Numbered from the stretch's first letter, positions 53,244 to 62,438 are shown. The stretch is 64,000 bases of DNA from Pseudolabrys sp. (GCA_017849615.1 JAFIGS010000010.1:62001-126000); one strand, 5' to 3'. The notes: a model not told the origin generated them from the letters alone. Program-made: numbers and translations.

Positions 53244-54529
53244 CCCTCGCCGCTCTCGGGCTCGCCTTTATTCTCCTCGTCACCGTCGGCCTGCCGATTT
53301 CCTTCGCGGTCGGCGTCGCGTCGGTGATCGCCACGTTCCTGCTGCCGGGCGTCGACAACGCCACCATCGTTCAGCGCATGCTGACGGCCATCAACACGTT
53401 CCCGTTGCTGGCGGTCATCTTCTTCGTGTTCGCCGGCGTGCTGATGGCCCGGGGCGGCATCGCGCGCCGTCTGGTGTTGATGGCCGAGGTGCTGGTCGGT
53501 TGGCTACCGGGCTCGCTGGCGCAGATCGTCTGCGTCGCCTCGATGTTCTTCGGCGGCGTCACCGGCTCGGCGGTCGCCGAAGTGTCCTCCATCGGCGCCA
53601 TGATGATCCCGGCGATGGAGAAGGACGGCTATTCCCGCCGCTTCGCCACGGCCATCGTGCTGATGGCCGCCACCATGGGGCCGATCATCCCGCCGTCTAT
53701 CGGCATGATCGTTTTCGCTCACGTTGCCGGCAATGTCTCCATCGCCGCGCTTTTTCTAGCTGGCGTCATCCCCGGCATCCTCATTGGCGTATCGCTGATG
53801 GCCGCGTCCCTCGTCCACGGCAAGCTCTATCATCGCAAGGAACTTCCGGTGATTCCGATGCGCGACAAGATCGTCCGCGTCATCGATGGCATGGCCGGCG
53901 TGTTCACCATGGTGATCATCCTCGGCGGCATCATTTCCGGCGTCTTCACCGCGACCGAAGCCGGCGCCGCCGCCGCCGTCTATGCGCTCGTTCTCACGGT
54001 TTTTGTCTACAAGGAGATCAGGATTTCCGAACTGCCGGAGATCCTCTGGGAATGCTGCTTGACCAATTCGGTAGTGATGCTGCTGATCGCCACCTGCTCG
54101 GTGTTTTCGTGGATCCTGACCTACGAGAACCTGCCGACATTGCTCGCCGAGAACTTCTTCAACCTGATCCAGTCGAAATGGGCCTTCCTGCTGCTGCTCA
54201 ACGTCTTCCTGCTCATCGTCGGCATGTTCATCGACATGACGCCGGCTTTGATCATGCTGGTGCCGATGCTGCTGCCACTGGCCATCAAATTCGATATCAA
54301 TCTGGTCCACCTCGGCCTGATCATGGTGATCAACCTTTCGTTCGGATTGACCACGCCGCCGGTCGGCACCGCGCTGTTCGTGGCGCTCAAGGTCGGCAAA
54401 ATATCCATGGACAAGCTGTTGCCGCCGCTGCTGCCCTTGCTGGCATGCATGACCGTGGTGCTGCTGCTTGTCACCTACGTACCGTCGATCTATGACTGGC
54501 TGCCGCGCATGCTCGGCTTGATGAAATAA
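53240..54529 (+). CDS. dctM: TRAP transporter large permease (DctM family)
   Basis: 429 residues, about eleven membrane helices, forming the sodium-coupled transport core. Typical parts are FPLLAVIFFVFAGVLMARGGIARRLV, GGVTGSAVAEVSSIGAMMIPAMEKDGYSRRFA and MGPIIPPSIGMIVFAHVAG, with GMFIDMTPALIMLVPMLLPLAIKFDINLVHLGLIMVINLSFGLTTPPVG at the end. It overlaps dctQ. A small monooxygenase-like gene follows 54 bases later and may share the operon. Confidence 0.95.
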   Translation: MTLAALGLAFILLVTVGLPISFAVGVASVIATFLLPGVDNATIVQRMLTAINTFPLLAVIFFVFAGVLMARGGIARRLVLMAEVLVGWLPGSLAQIVCVASMFFGGVTGSAVAEVSSIGAMMIPAMEKDGYSRRFATAIVLMAATMGPIIPPSIGMIVFAHVAGNVSIAALFLAGVIPGILIGVSLMAASLVHGKLYHRKELPVIPMRDKIVRVIDGMAGVFTMVIILGGIISGVFTATEAGAAAAVYALVLTVFVYKEIRISELPEILWECCLTNSVVMLLIATCSVFSWILTYENLPTLLAENFFNLIQSKWAFLLLLNVFLLIVGMFIDMTPALIMLVPMLLPLAIKFDINLVHLGLIMVINLSFGLTTPPVGTALFVALKVGKISMDKLLPPLLPLLACMTVVLLLVTYVPSIYDWLPRMLGLMK

Positions 54530-54583
54530 CGCGCAAGCTCCGCGCAATTGGGGCGTGCCCAGGGGAAAACAGTAAGGGAAACG

Positions 54584-54883
54584 ATGGTTACGGAAATCGC
54601 TCAGATCGACGTCAAGCCCGGCATGGAAGCCGAGTTCGAAGCCGGCGTCGCCAAGGCCACGCCGCTGTTCAAGCGCGCCAAGGGCTGCACCGCCATGCGT
54701 CTCGAACGTTCGATCGAGATGCCGCAGCGCTATCGCCTGTTCGTGGCCTGGAATACGCTGGAGAACCACACCGTCGATTTCCGCGGTTCGCCGGATTTCC
54801 AGGAATGGCGCAGCCTGGTCGGCCACTGCTTCGCCGCCCCGCCGCAGGTCGAGCACACCCAGGAAGCCGTGAAGGGCTTCTGA
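54584..54883 (+). CDS. Antibiotic-biosynthesis-monooxygenase (ABM) fold protein
   Basis: 99 residues from the ATG at 54584 (GGGAAACG just before it); the frame opens 36 bases earlier. One ferredoxin-like ABM domain (TEIAQIDVKPGMEAEFEAGVAKATPLFKRAKGCTAMRLERSIEMPQRYRLFVAWNTLENHTVDF). Such dimers oxidise quinol-like compounds without a cofactor or act in other small reactions. It follows the TRAP genes, so it may act on the imported acid or be unrelated. Confidence 0.8.
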   Translation: MVTEIAQIDVKPGMEAEFEAGVAKATPLFKRAKGCTAMRLERSIEMPQRYRLFVAWNTLENHTVDFRGSPDFQEWRSLVGHCFAAPPQVEHTQEAVKGF

Positions 54884-54932
54884 TATCGCCCGCGCATTCA
54901 CCGTCATGGCCGGGCATGACGAAGTGGCGGAT

Positions 54933-55181
54933 CTAAGCCGCCTTGCCGCAGCCCTGCGGCTTGAACACCCGCTCTGTTTGCGGCGGATACTTGCCGAGCT
55001 TGCCGGCCGGGCGCACCGGCCGGCGCTTGAGATTGCCGCCGCAGTTCGGACAGGCGCCGCCGAGCCGCGTCTCGACGCAGTCACGGCAGAACGTGCACTC
55101 GAAGGTGCAGATCATCGCGTCGGCCGCATCCGGCGGCAGATCCTTGTCGCAGCATTCGCAGTTCGGGCGCAAAGCGAGCAT
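54933..55181 (-). CDS. DUF1272 cysteine-rich protein
   Basis: 82 residues from the ATG at 55181, which has AGGAG 7 bases upstream; the frame opens earlier without support. Cysteines fall as NCECCDKDLP, CTFECTFCRDC and CPNCGG, the DUF1272 pattern, likely holding two or three zinc ions. The basic end (KRRPVRPAGKLGKYPPQTERVF) may bind nucleic acid or protein. Function unknown. Confidence 0.87.
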   Translation of the reverse strand: MLALRPNCECCDKDLPPDAADAMICTFECTFCRDCVETRLGGACPNCGGNLKRRPVRPAGKLGKYPPQTERVFKPQGCGKAA

Positions 55182-55254
55182 GGCCGGCTCCTGATCGGGT
55201 CGGGAGCCGAGTGTGAGCCGCCGCCTGTCGGCGTTCAAGCCCCGTACATGCGCC

Positions 55255-55680
55255 TCACAGCCGGCGGCCGAGCACAATGCCGGTGACGATCGCTGTCGTC
55301 AGCGCCTGCACCATGCGTTCGTGCGAACCCTCGCGCAGCGCGTCGGCGGCTTCGTTCACCGCGCGCTGGGTCGCGTCGATGGTGGCGGCCACCGCGTCCG
55401 CCTCGCTCCGCGCCGCCTTCCGCGGCGGAGGCCGGCGCGTGCCGCTGAAGGCAATGGCCAGCAGGATCGCGGCCGCCAGCACATTGCCGCCGGCAATGGC
55501 CGCGAGCGTCGGCATGGTGCCGAACGCGGCCTGTAGATAGACGAACAACAGTGCCAGCGCGCTGATGAAGGCGGCGAGCAGCAGCGCGAAAGCGACCAGC
55601 GTCAGCAGGGCGCGGAATGTCAGCCCCCGCAGCACGCGGCCGATCTCGGCGGCGACGGCATCGACGAAGATGCCGATCAT
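55255..55680 (-). CDS. Membrane protein with two helices (phage-holin/DUF1469-like)
   Basis: 141 residues from the ATG at 55680. Two membrane helices (LTLVAFALLLAAFISALALLFVYLQ and LAAIAGGNVLAAAILLAIAFSG) follow a short amphipathic N-terminus; the rest is an acidic helical domain (EADAVAATIDATQRAVNEAADALREGSHER) and a small hydrophobic end. This layout resembles phage-holin-family or DUF1469 proteins that lie beside ElaB/YqjD-type genes. It overlaps the upstream gene stop by 1 base (TGATG). Confidence 0.7.
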   Translation of the reverse strand: MIGIFVDAVAAEIGRVLRGLTFRALLTLVAFALLLAAFISALALLFVYLQAAFGTMPTLAAIAGGNVLAAAILLAIAFSGTRRPPPRKAARSEADAVAATIDATQRAVNEAADALREGSHERMVQALTTAIVTGIVLGRRL

Positions 55681-55919
55681 CAGTGCCTCCGCAGCAGCAG
55701 TCCGAGCAGCACGCCGACGCCGACCGCCCCTGCGATGACGGCATTCGGATTGGCGCGGGCATAGGCCTCGGCGCTCGACATGGCGGATTGCGCGTCGCGC
55801 AACGCCGACTGCGCCTCGCGCTTGCCGGTCTGCTTCAGCGTTTCCTTGATGGCGTCGAGATCGGCCTGCAGCCGGCGCAATTGCGCGGCGAGGTCGTCGG
55901 GCTGGGCTTGGTCGGACAT
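55680..55919 (-). CDS. DUF883 (ElaB/YqjD-like) membrane-anchored protein
   Basis: 79 residues from the ATG at 55919, preceded by GGAG. A long amphipathic helix (DLAAQLRRLQADLDAIKETLKQTGKREAQSALRDAQSAMSSAEAYARANP) ends in one membrane helix (AVIAGAVGVGVLLGLLLRRH). This is the plan of ElaB/YqjD proteins, which can hold ribosomes near the inner membrane in E. coli. It is co-translated with the holin-like gene. Confidence 0.82.
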   Translation of the reverse strand: MSDQAQPDDLAAQLRRLQADLDAIKETLKQTGKREAQSALRDAQSAMSSAEAYARANPNAVIAGAVGVGVLLGLLLRRH

Positions 55920-56000
55920 GATGACGCTCCGGGGGTATCTCCTGCAAAAGCAGGATGCCATGCCGCCCGAGCGCCGCCTTTGCGGTGGATCAATCGCCCG

Positions 56001-56729
56001 CTAGCCGTGTCCCGCCTCCAGCGTCGCCAGAATGTCGCGGTGCAGGTCGAAAAGTTCGGGCGCGTCCGGCAGGCGCGGCCGCTGCGCCCGCACGTCGATG
56101 ATGCGCACGATCTGCGCCGGCTTGCCGGCGAGCACGACGATTCGGTCTGCCAGCAGCGCGGCTTCCAGCGTGTTGTGCGTCACCAGAATGCCGGTCGGCG
56201 CATGATCGCTCCACAGGTCCTGCAACAGGACGCGCAGCTTGCGCGCTGTCAGCTCATCGAGCGCGCTGAACGGTTCGTCGAGCAGCACCACCGACGGCGC
56301 GATGGCGAATGCGCGCGCCAGCGCCACGCGCTGCCGCTGCCCGCCGGACAGCGACAAGGGATAGGATTGCGCGTGCTGCGTCAGCCCGACCGCCTCGAGC
56401 GCCGATTTCACCCGGCGCAGGTCGCCATCCGCCGCATTGACCGCGAGCGCGATGTTGTCGCTGGCGTTGAGCCAGTCGAACAGCCGCGGCTGCTGAAACA
56501 CCATGCCGATGCGCGCCTTCGGCCCCAGGCCGACGACGCGGCCGCGGTCCGGCGTCTCGACGCCGGCGGCCAGATGCAAGAGCGTGCTCTTGCCGATGCC
56601 GGACGGCCCGACAACGGCGACCAGTTCGCCCGGCGCAATGCTCAGCGAAAAGCCGCGCAGCACCGGCTCTTCCGTACCGTCCGGACGCACGAAGGTCTTG
56701 TCGACGCCCTCGAAGCGCAAAGCGGTCAT
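56001..56729 (-). CDS. ABC transporter ATP-binding protein, nitrate/sulfonate/taurine type
   Basis: 242 residues. Walker A GPSGIGKSTLL, Q-loop MVFQQPRLFDWLN, signature SLSGGQRQRVALARA, Walker B VVLLDEPFSALDELTA and switch His in GILVTHNTLEAALLA, all canonical for SsuB/TauB/NrtD. It powers the permease encoded upstream, with which it overlaps by 4 bases. Confidence 0.93.
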   Translation of the reverse strand: MTALRFEGVDKTFVRPDGTEEPVLRGFSLSIAPGELVAVVGPSGIGKSTLLHLAAGVETPDRGRVVGLGPKARIGMVFQQPRLFDWLNASDNIALAVNAADGDLRRVKSALEAVGLTQHAQSYPLSLSGGQRQRVALARAFAIAPSVVLLDEPFSALDELTARKLRVLLQDLWSDHAPTGILVTHNTLEAALLADRIVVLAGKPAQIVRIIDVRAQRPRLPDAPELFDLHRDILATLEAGHG

Positions 56730-57556
56730 ACCGACGCCCTCCTCTTCCAGCGCGTCAGCCGGCGCTCGGCGGCCTGGAATGCGCCGTATTCGATCGCCGC
56801 CACGATCACCGAGAACGCCACCGTCCAGGCCAGCACGCCGGCGACGTTCTGTGAGATGAACGCCGAGTTGAGCTCATAGCCGACGCCGGTGGACAGGCCG
56901 AACACCTCGACCAGCACCACCACCTTCCACGCCAGCGAGAAGCCAAGGCGCACCCCGGCGAGCAGGAACGGCAGGATCGCCGGCAGCCAGAGATGCCGCA
57001 GCCTCTGCCCGTTCTTCAGACGAAACACATGCGCGGCCTCGATCAGCAGCGGATCGACCGCCTCGAGGCCCTGCACGATGTTGATGGCGAGCGCCGGCGC
57101 GACGCGGAGGCCGATCGCCACCACCGATGTCTTCCAGCTCAGGCCGAACCAGATGACGCAGAGCAGCGCCCACACCAGTCCCGGAATCGTCAAACCGAGC
57201 AGCAGCGCCGGCTCGAAGAAGGCGCGGGCGAAGCGATTGCGCACCGAGGCGAAAGCAATGGCGAAGGCGATGACAAAGGCCAGCAGCACGCCGGCGACGA
57301 TGCGCCCCAGCGTGACGCCGATCTGCAACGCAGCCTCGCCGCTGGCAACGATGCGCGCCAGTTCATCGCCGATGGCGTCCAGGCGCGGCACCAGCGGGCT
57401 GTTCCAGGACCACGCCATGTATTGCCACGCGCCGGCGAGCAGCGCGCAGAACAGCAATCCCGGCAGCACGCGACCTGCCAATGCACGCAGCGGCCGAAGC
57501 CGCTGTGCCGCAGGCCGCGCCGCCTTGATCGCGGCGGATTCAGTCCAGACCGACAT
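56726..57556 (-). CDS. ABC transporter permease, nitrate/sulfonate/taurine type
   Basis: 276 residues, about six membrane helices (LPGLLFCALLAGAWQYMAWSW first). The ATPase-coupling loop (IEAAHVFRLKNGQRLRHLWLPAILPFLLAGVRLGFSLAW) is the EAA motif of SsuC-type permeases. The preceding binding protein stop lies 1 base upstream of its start, and the ATPase gene overlaps its end. Likely a homodimer. Confidence 0.93.
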   Translation of the reverse strand: MSVWTESAAIKAARPAAQRLRPLRALAGRVLPGLLFCALLAGAWQYMAWSWNSPLVPRLDAIGDELARIVASGEAALQIGVTLGRIVAGVLLAFVIAFAIAFASVRNRFARAFFEPALLLGLTIPGLVWALLCVIWFGLSWKTSVVAIGLRVAPALAINIVQGLEAVDPLLIEAAHVFRLKNGQRLRHLWLPAILPFLLAGVRLGFSLAWKVVVLVEVFGLSTGVGYELNSAFISQNVAGVLAWTVAFSVIVAAIEYGAFQAAERRLTRWKRRASV

Positions 57557-57557
57557 G

Positions 57558-58580
57558 CTACCCCGAGACGCTGATATTGCTGTCGTAGACCGGACGATCC
57601 GGCCGCTTCGGCAGGATGCCGACTTTCACCGCCTCGTCGATCTGCCGGTCGATATTGGCGAAGACCGCTCTGTCCCAATCGGTGCCGTAGATATCCGGCA
57701 AGCGCTTGGGCAGCAGTTCGATCGCCGCGCGTTCGGATTCAGGAATGCCGAATTCCTTGTAGAGGCCGGAGAGCGAAGCCGGGTCCTTGCGAATGCGCCG
57801 GTTGATCGAGGCCAGAGTATTGGCATAGGCCGTCACCAGTGCGCGGTTGTCGTCGGCCCATTGCCGGTCGGCGGCGAGGCCGACCAGGAAAAGCGGCGCA
57901 CTGTCATTCGTCGCCTGATGCCACAGATCCGCAGTGCGCGCGATCTCGCGGGCGCCGCGCGCGATCAGCCGCGTCGCCGTCGGCTCGATGGTGATCACGG
58001 CATCGACGTCGCCGCGATCGAACAGCGCGATGTTCGCGGTTGGCGAGCCGAACACGAGCTTCGCATCGGCCTTGAGATCTAAGCCGTTGAGCTTCGCCGC
58101 CAGATGCGCGTGGCGATAGGTGTCGCTCGCTTCATGCTGGGTGGCGACGGTTTTGCCGGCCAAATCCTTCAGCGAGCGGATGCCGCTGTTGTCGCGCACG
58201 ATCCAGCGGCCGTGATTGTTGAGAGCCGGGCCGAGGATGACGACATTGCCGCCCTTGAGCGCCAGCTCCGCCGCGCCGAGCGCGCCATAGACGCTGATAT
58301 TGGCCGCGCCGCTGGCAAGCTGAAGCTGCACCTGCCCCGGCGCGCCTTTCACCCATTCGACGGCCGCGCCGCCGGGCAAGGATGGCGGCGCTGCGTCGAT
58401 CAGCGGCCGCCAGATGGCGCCGGCGCTGCCGGGGCCGCCATCGGTCACGCGCACCTTGTCCGGGCTTGCGAAGGCGCCGCGCGGCATCACGCCGGTGAGC
58501 GACGCCGAAACGAGCGCCAGCGCGGACCCCTGAAGGAGTCCGCGCCGGCTGACGCCGTCAGTTGGTGACAAGCGATGCAT
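57558..58580 (-). CDS. ABC transporter substrate-binding protein with twin-arginine signal
   Basis: 340 residues. The N-terminus SRRGLLQGSALALVSASLTG is a twin-arginine export signal with cleavage near AFA-SPDKVRV, so it is folded before export. The SsuA/NMT1 fold is seen in PTANIALFDRGDVDAVITIEPTATRLIARG and VATQHEASDTYRHAHLAAKLNGL. It overlaps the start region of the next upstream gene by 23 bases. It should feed the permease 1 base downstream. Confidence 0.88.
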   Translation of the reverse strand: MHRLSPTDGVSRRGLLQGSALALVSASLTGVMPRGAFASPDKVRVTDGGPGSAGAIWRPLIDAAPPSLPGGAAVEWVKGAPGQVQLQLASGAANISVYGALGAAELALKGGNVVILGPALNNHGRWIVRDNSGIRSLKDLAGKTVATQHEASDTYRHAHLAAKLNGLDLKADAKLVFGSPTANIALFDRGDVDAVITIEPTATRLIARGAREIARTADLWHQATNDSAPLFLVGLAADRQWADDNRALVTAYANTLASINRRIRKDPASLSGLYKEFGIPESERAAIELLPKRLPDIYGTDWDRAVFANIDRQIDEAVKVGILPKRPDRPVYDSNISVSG

Positions 58581-59445
58581 GGCTGTTCTTGCCCGAGGTC
58601 AGCTTCCAGGACTCCATCCACTCATAGGCACTGTCGAACTTCTCGAGCTCGTAGTTTTCGACCGGCACATAGTGGATGAACTGGTTGCCGAGTTCCTCCG
58701 GCTTCAGCCTGCCCTTGGTGATCTTGACGATGTGATGGGCGTATTTGCCGAAATTCGCCTTGATCAAGTCCACCGCCTCGTTCAGCGCGCTGAAATAGGC
58801 CTGGCGCTGCTCGGCGGTGAAGCGCGGATGGATCACCTCGGCGCCGCGGTAGAAAGTCAGCGCCACGATATGCGCGCCTTCCTTGAGCGCCAGCGAGATG
58901 AACGGCTCCATCACCGTCGCGGCGCGGATGGCGCCGGACTTCACCTGGTCGTAGCGATGCGACGGCTCGCCGACATGCACGGTCTTGACGTTGTCGCGGC
59001 CGATCGCGCCTTCGAGCAGTTGCAGCGTGGTGTAGTGGGAACCGGTGAAATCGTTGATGCCGATTTCGACGCCTTCGAGGTCGCGCGGCACCTGCAACGT
59101 GTCGTCCCAGGTGATGATGGCCTGCGCCGCCACCGCCGGGCGCAGCGCCGCGATCTTGGCGCGCTCGACCTTCTCGCCGCGCTCGATGCGGTCGATGCTG
59201 CCCCATTCGCAGACATTGTAGGTGTCGGCCTTGCCCTGCTCGTAGAGCGATTCCTTCAGGCGGTGCAGCGGCTTCTGCTCATGCGGATTCTGCTCGCGGT
59301 CGGAATAGCCGGCGGCGTAGCTCAGATTGACGCCGTGCTTCTTGAACAGGCCCTCTTCGAGCGCGACGAGCACCGGCAGATCGAACACCGGCGGATTGGG
59401 GGCGATGCGAATATCGAACTGCCCGGCATCTGACTTCACTGACAT
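58558..59445 (-). CDS. NMT1-like substrate-binding protein without a signal peptide
   Basis: 295 residues. The start MSVKSDAGQFDIRIAPNPPVFDLPVLVALEEGLFKKHG runs straight into the NMT1/SsuA fold with no hydrophobic leader, so it appears cytoplasmic. The fold is kept (LEGVEIGINDFTGSHYTTLQLLEGAIGRDNV, RYDQVKSGAIRAATVMEPFISLALKEGAHIVAL). It is the first gene of the operon and overlaps the second, signal-bearing binding protein by 23 bases. It could be a cytoplasmic substrate sensor or an enzyme related to THI5/NMT1. Confidence 0.82.
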   Translation of the reverse strand: MSVKSDAGQFDIRIAPNPPVFDLPVLVALEEGLFKKHGVNLSYAAGYSDREQNPHEQKPLHRLKESLYEQGKADTYNVCEWGSIDRIERGEKVERAKIAALRPAVAAQAIITWDDTLQVPRDLEGVEIGINDFTGSHYTTLQLLEGAIGRDNVKTVHVGEPSHRYDQVKSGAIRAATVMEPFISLALKEGAHIVALTFYRGAEVIHPRFTAEQRQAYFSALNEAVDLIKANFGKYAHHIVKITKGRLKPEELGNQFIHYVPVENYELEKFDSAYEWMESWKLTSGKNSHASLVTN

Positions 59446-59680
59446 GATGACGAATTCTCCATTGATGGCGTCCGCCGGCGTCGTTTGCCGCGAATACCGT
59501 CATCAGAGGTTAGGCCTCGTCACCGCGTAAGCAATGAAATGGAATTGCGAAAATCGCGCCGATCAAGCGCAGGCATTCGGTCTGCCGCGCATCGCCGCTA
59601 GAAATATTTTCTGCTTCCGCGCACCGGGTTCTTCGGAGAATAACTTTCGCGGCAGGGAACTCGCCTGGCACAGCGGATCG

Positions 59681-60940
59681 CTACGCGGTCAGCCCCGCCA
59701 TCGGCCGGACCTGATCGCTGCCGGGAAACACGTCGCGCGCCAGCACCTTTTCGTCGGCGCGCAGGTGGTCGCGCAGGATGCCCTTGAGCACCGCGCGCAG
59801 ATCGGTCGTCGGCTTGAGATCGCGCGCCTGATACAGCGCCTGTTCGCTCAGGCCCGGCCAGTCGGCGATGACGCGGCCGCCCTTGAGCGCGCCGCCCGCG
59901 AGCAGCGCCACGGTCGCGGTGCCATGGTCGGTACCGTCGGTGCCATTGATGCGCGCGGTGCGGCCGAACTCGGTCGCCACCACCACGACGGTTTCCTTCC
60001 ACGCACCGCCCATATTGCTTTCGATCGCGCCGAAGGCGCCATCGAGCGCGGCAAGCAGCGCGGCGAGACGGCCTTGATCGGCGCCCTCGTTGGCATGGGT
60101 ATCCCAGCCGTCAAAAGCGAGCGCGCCGACACGCGGCCCGTCGGCGCGCGCCATGAACTTCGCCGCCGCCCCGGCGGCCTCGGCGAAATAGGCGCGCACT
60201 GCCGCGCCGGGCACGCCCGGTGTCGCCGCGATCTTGGCTGGCGACATGCCGTTCATGTCGCCTTGCGCGATGGCGGCCAGCGCGCCGCGCTCTTCGAGCG
60301 TCTTGGCGAGCGCCGGATCGGTGTGGCGATAGAGATCGAGCAGCCGGCTCATCGTGTCGTTGCCCGCCGGCGGAATACGCGACGGCGTCCACGACATCAC
60401 CGGCGCCGGGCCGCGCGCCACCAATGGCGTGATCGGGCCGACGGCGAAGGCCTGCCGCGGATTGACGCGATCAGCCGGCTGCATGGCCGACCAGGCGCGG
60501 TTGAGCCAGCCCGTGTCGCTGGCGCCCGGCGTAACGATGCCGCTCTCCAGCACATCCTGCCCGTCGAAATGCGAGCGCTCGCGATACGGCGTCGCCACGG
60601 CGTGAACGACCGCCGCCTGATTGGCGCGATAGAGCCGATGGAAATTCGGCATCGCCGGATTGAGCGCGAAGACATTGTCGAGCGGCAGCGCCGCACGGTC
60701 GCCATCGAGGCGCAAGCCCTTGTCGCCGCGCAGCCGCACCCAGTCGGGATCGCCGACCGGCGCCACGGTGGCGAGCCCGTCAAGCGCACCGCGCAGGATG
60801 ATGGTCAGCAGCCGCGGGTCGCGGCCCTCGGCCTGCGCCAGCTTCGGCATATAGGCCCAGGCGAACAGTGCGCCGGCGCCCAGCATCAGCTCGCGGCGTG
60901 TCGCGAGGTGCGGAGAGAAACGTTTGCCGTCGGTGCTCAT
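59681..60940 (-). CDS. DUF1501 exported protein
   Basis: 419 residues from the ATG at 60940 (a TTG 15 bases upstream is the other choice). A twin-arginine signal TRRELMLGAGALFAWAYM leads to the periplasm. The body resembles sulfatase/phosphatase-like folds (LLTIILRGALDGLATVAPVGD, VVVVATEFGRTARINGTDGTDHGTATVALLAGGALKGGRV) with metal-ligand-like His and Asp. It forms the standard DUF1800-DUF1501 pair with the gene directly upstream, with a gap of 16 bases. Function unknown. Confidence 0.9.
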   Translation of the reverse strand: MSTDGKRFSPHLATRRELMLGAGALFAWAYMPKLAQAEGRDPRLLTIILRGALDGLATVAPVGDPDWVRLRGDKGLRLDGDRAALPLDNVFALNPAMPNFHRLYRANQAAVVHAVATPYRERSHFDGQDVLESGIVTPGASDTGWLNRAWSAMQPADRVNPRQAFAVGPITPLVARGPAPVMSWTPSRIPPAGNDTMSRLLDLYRHTDPALAKTLEERGALAAIAQGDMNGMSPAKIAATPGVPGAAVRAYFAEAAGAAAKFMARADGPRVGALAFDGWDTHANEGADQGRLAALLAALDGAFGAIESNMGGAWKETVVVVATEFGRTARINGTDGTDHGTATVALLAGGALKGGRVIADWPGLSEQALYQARDLKPTTDLRAVLKGILRDHLRADEKVLARDVFPGSDQVRPMAGLTA

Positions 60941-60956
60941 GCCATCACCTGCCAAA

Positions 60957-62438
60957 TCATCGTCTCTGGAATTCCGGCGCCATCAGCAACAGCGCCACCG
61001 CCTGCGCGCGGCTTTCGGCCCGCGTCACCGTCTCGCGCGTCTCGCGCGACAGCAGCGGCCCGAAGGTCGCTTCGGCCACCGCATCGGAATCGATCATCTC
61101 GCCGACCTGCCGCGCGAAGCGGTTGGCGATGTCGAGGCGTTGCGGCAGGCCATCGGCCCAGGCGTCGCTCATGTCGGAAAAGCCGTTCGGCGCCGGCGGC
61201 TGCCACAACGGTTCGCCGAGCATCGTATTGGCGCGCACCAGCGGCCGCACGTCGGAAGGCCGGATGCCGACGGCGCGCATCGACGCCACCATCCACTCGT
61301 TCGGCTTGCGCAATTTGGTGCGTGGCGCTTCGAGCGCTTCCGGCGCGCTCACCAGCGCGACCGACACTTCCTTGAGATCGCCGCCGGTATTGATGAAATG
61401 CGTTCGCAGGCGTTCGACCAGAGCCGGCGGCGGATCGTCGGCGATGAAGTGCCGCGCCAGCTTCAGCGCGACGTGTTTCGCCGTCGCCGGATGTTCGGCG
61501 AGCCGGCGCAGCACCGCCTCGCCCTGCGCCGCGCCGGGCTGATCGTAGTCGCGGTCCATCACGCGCTGCGGTCCCGGCTCGTGCATGGGCTCGTTGAAGA
61601 AGAACTCGCCGCTGCGCGCATTGTCCAGCCGCGGCGGGCCGACGGTCCAGCCGGTGATCACCTTGGCGAAACTGGTCACGTCGGCTTGCGAATAGCCGGT
61701 GCGCACGCCGAGCGTATGCAGCTCCATGATCTCGCGCGCCAGGTTTTCGTTGAGGCCCTTGCCGCGCTTGCGGCCGGCATCGGAGTTCGGCCCGATGGAG
61801 GCGGCGTTGTCGAGATAATACAGCATCGCCGGATGCCGCTCGACGGCGAGCAGCATGTCGACGAACTTGCCGGCGATATAGGGGCGGATGGCCTCGCGCT
61901 CGAACGACCCGCATACCGGCCGGGTCACGCCCTTGTCGGCCGAAATGCAGAAATGGTTCGACCAGAACCAGACGAGACGCTCGGCAAAGCCGATGTCGGC
62001 GTTCATGGCCGCGTCGAAACGCGCGCGCGCTTCGTCGAGAAAGATCTGCTGCGGCACGCCGGACTGCTGCTTCGGCTTGTCGTCCTTGCCGGGAGCCGGC
62101 GGCGGCGCGGCGGGCATGGCGAGCTTGTCGCCCGCGGCTGCGCCGGCTTTGGCCATCTCGTTGCGCGCCGCGCGGTCCTGTTCCTCTTCGGCGCGCCGGG
62201 CGACGCGCTCGGCCTTCTTTTCCTGGCGATAGTCGTAGGCGGCGAGCAAGGCCTCGCGCGACGTCATCAGGTCATCGTTGCGAATCTGTCCGGCATTGGG
62301 CGCGCCCAGATCGGCGATCAGCGCGCCTCGTGGATCCTTGGCGAAAGCATCGAGCCCGCCGGGTCTGGGCCCAAGGCCGAAGCGATGCAGCGCGGACGCC
62401 GCCTGCGATTTCGGATCGAGCGCCATGGTGCCGTTCAC
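60957..62438 (-). CDS. DUF1800 protein
   Basis: 493 residues from a GTG at 62438 (AGGA just upstream; ATG at 62426 is possible). Segments ALHRFGLGPRPGGLDAFAKDPRGALIADL, ERLVWFWSNHFCISADKG, AIRPYIAGKFVDMLLAVERHPAMLYYLDNAASIG and NENLAREIMELHTLGV are diagnostic of DUF1800. The family is always paired with DUF1501. An internal low-complexity Ala/Lys/Pro stretch (DKLAMPAAPPPAPGKDDKPKQ) is seen near residue 110. No signal peptide is clear. Confidence 0.92.
   Translation of the reverse strand: MNGTMALDPKSQAASALHRFGLGPRPGGLDAFAKDPRGALIADLGAPNAGQIRNDDLMTSREALLAAYDYRQEKKAERVARRAEEEQDRAARNEMAKAGAAAGDKLAMPAAPPPAPGKDDKPKQQSGVPQQIFLDEARARFDAAMNADIGFAERLVWFWSNHFCISADKGVTRPVCGSFEREAIRPYIAGKFVDMLLAVERHPAMLYYLDNAASIGPNSDAGRKRGKGLNENLAREIMELHTLGVRTGYSQADVTSFAKVITGWTVGPPRLDNARSGEFFFNEPMHEPGPQRVMDRDYDQPGAAQGEAVLRRLAEHPATAKHVALKLARHFIADDPPPALVERLRTHFINTGGDLKEVSVALVSAPEALEAPRTKLRKPNEWMVASMRAVGIRPSDVRPLVRANTMLGEPLWQPPAPNGFSDMSDAWADGLPQRLDIANRFARQVGEMIDSDAVAEATFGPLLSRETRETVTRAESRAQAVALLLMAPEFQRR

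Noticed and set aside
54889-54925. GTCATGGCCGGGC repeat fragment after the ABM gene
   Set aside because: Only a single arm of a known dispersed repeat is visible; too short to call.
59534-61375. Long plus-strand open frame opposite DUF1501 and DUF1800
   Set aside because: Antisense shadow of two conserved genes, Arg-rich composition.
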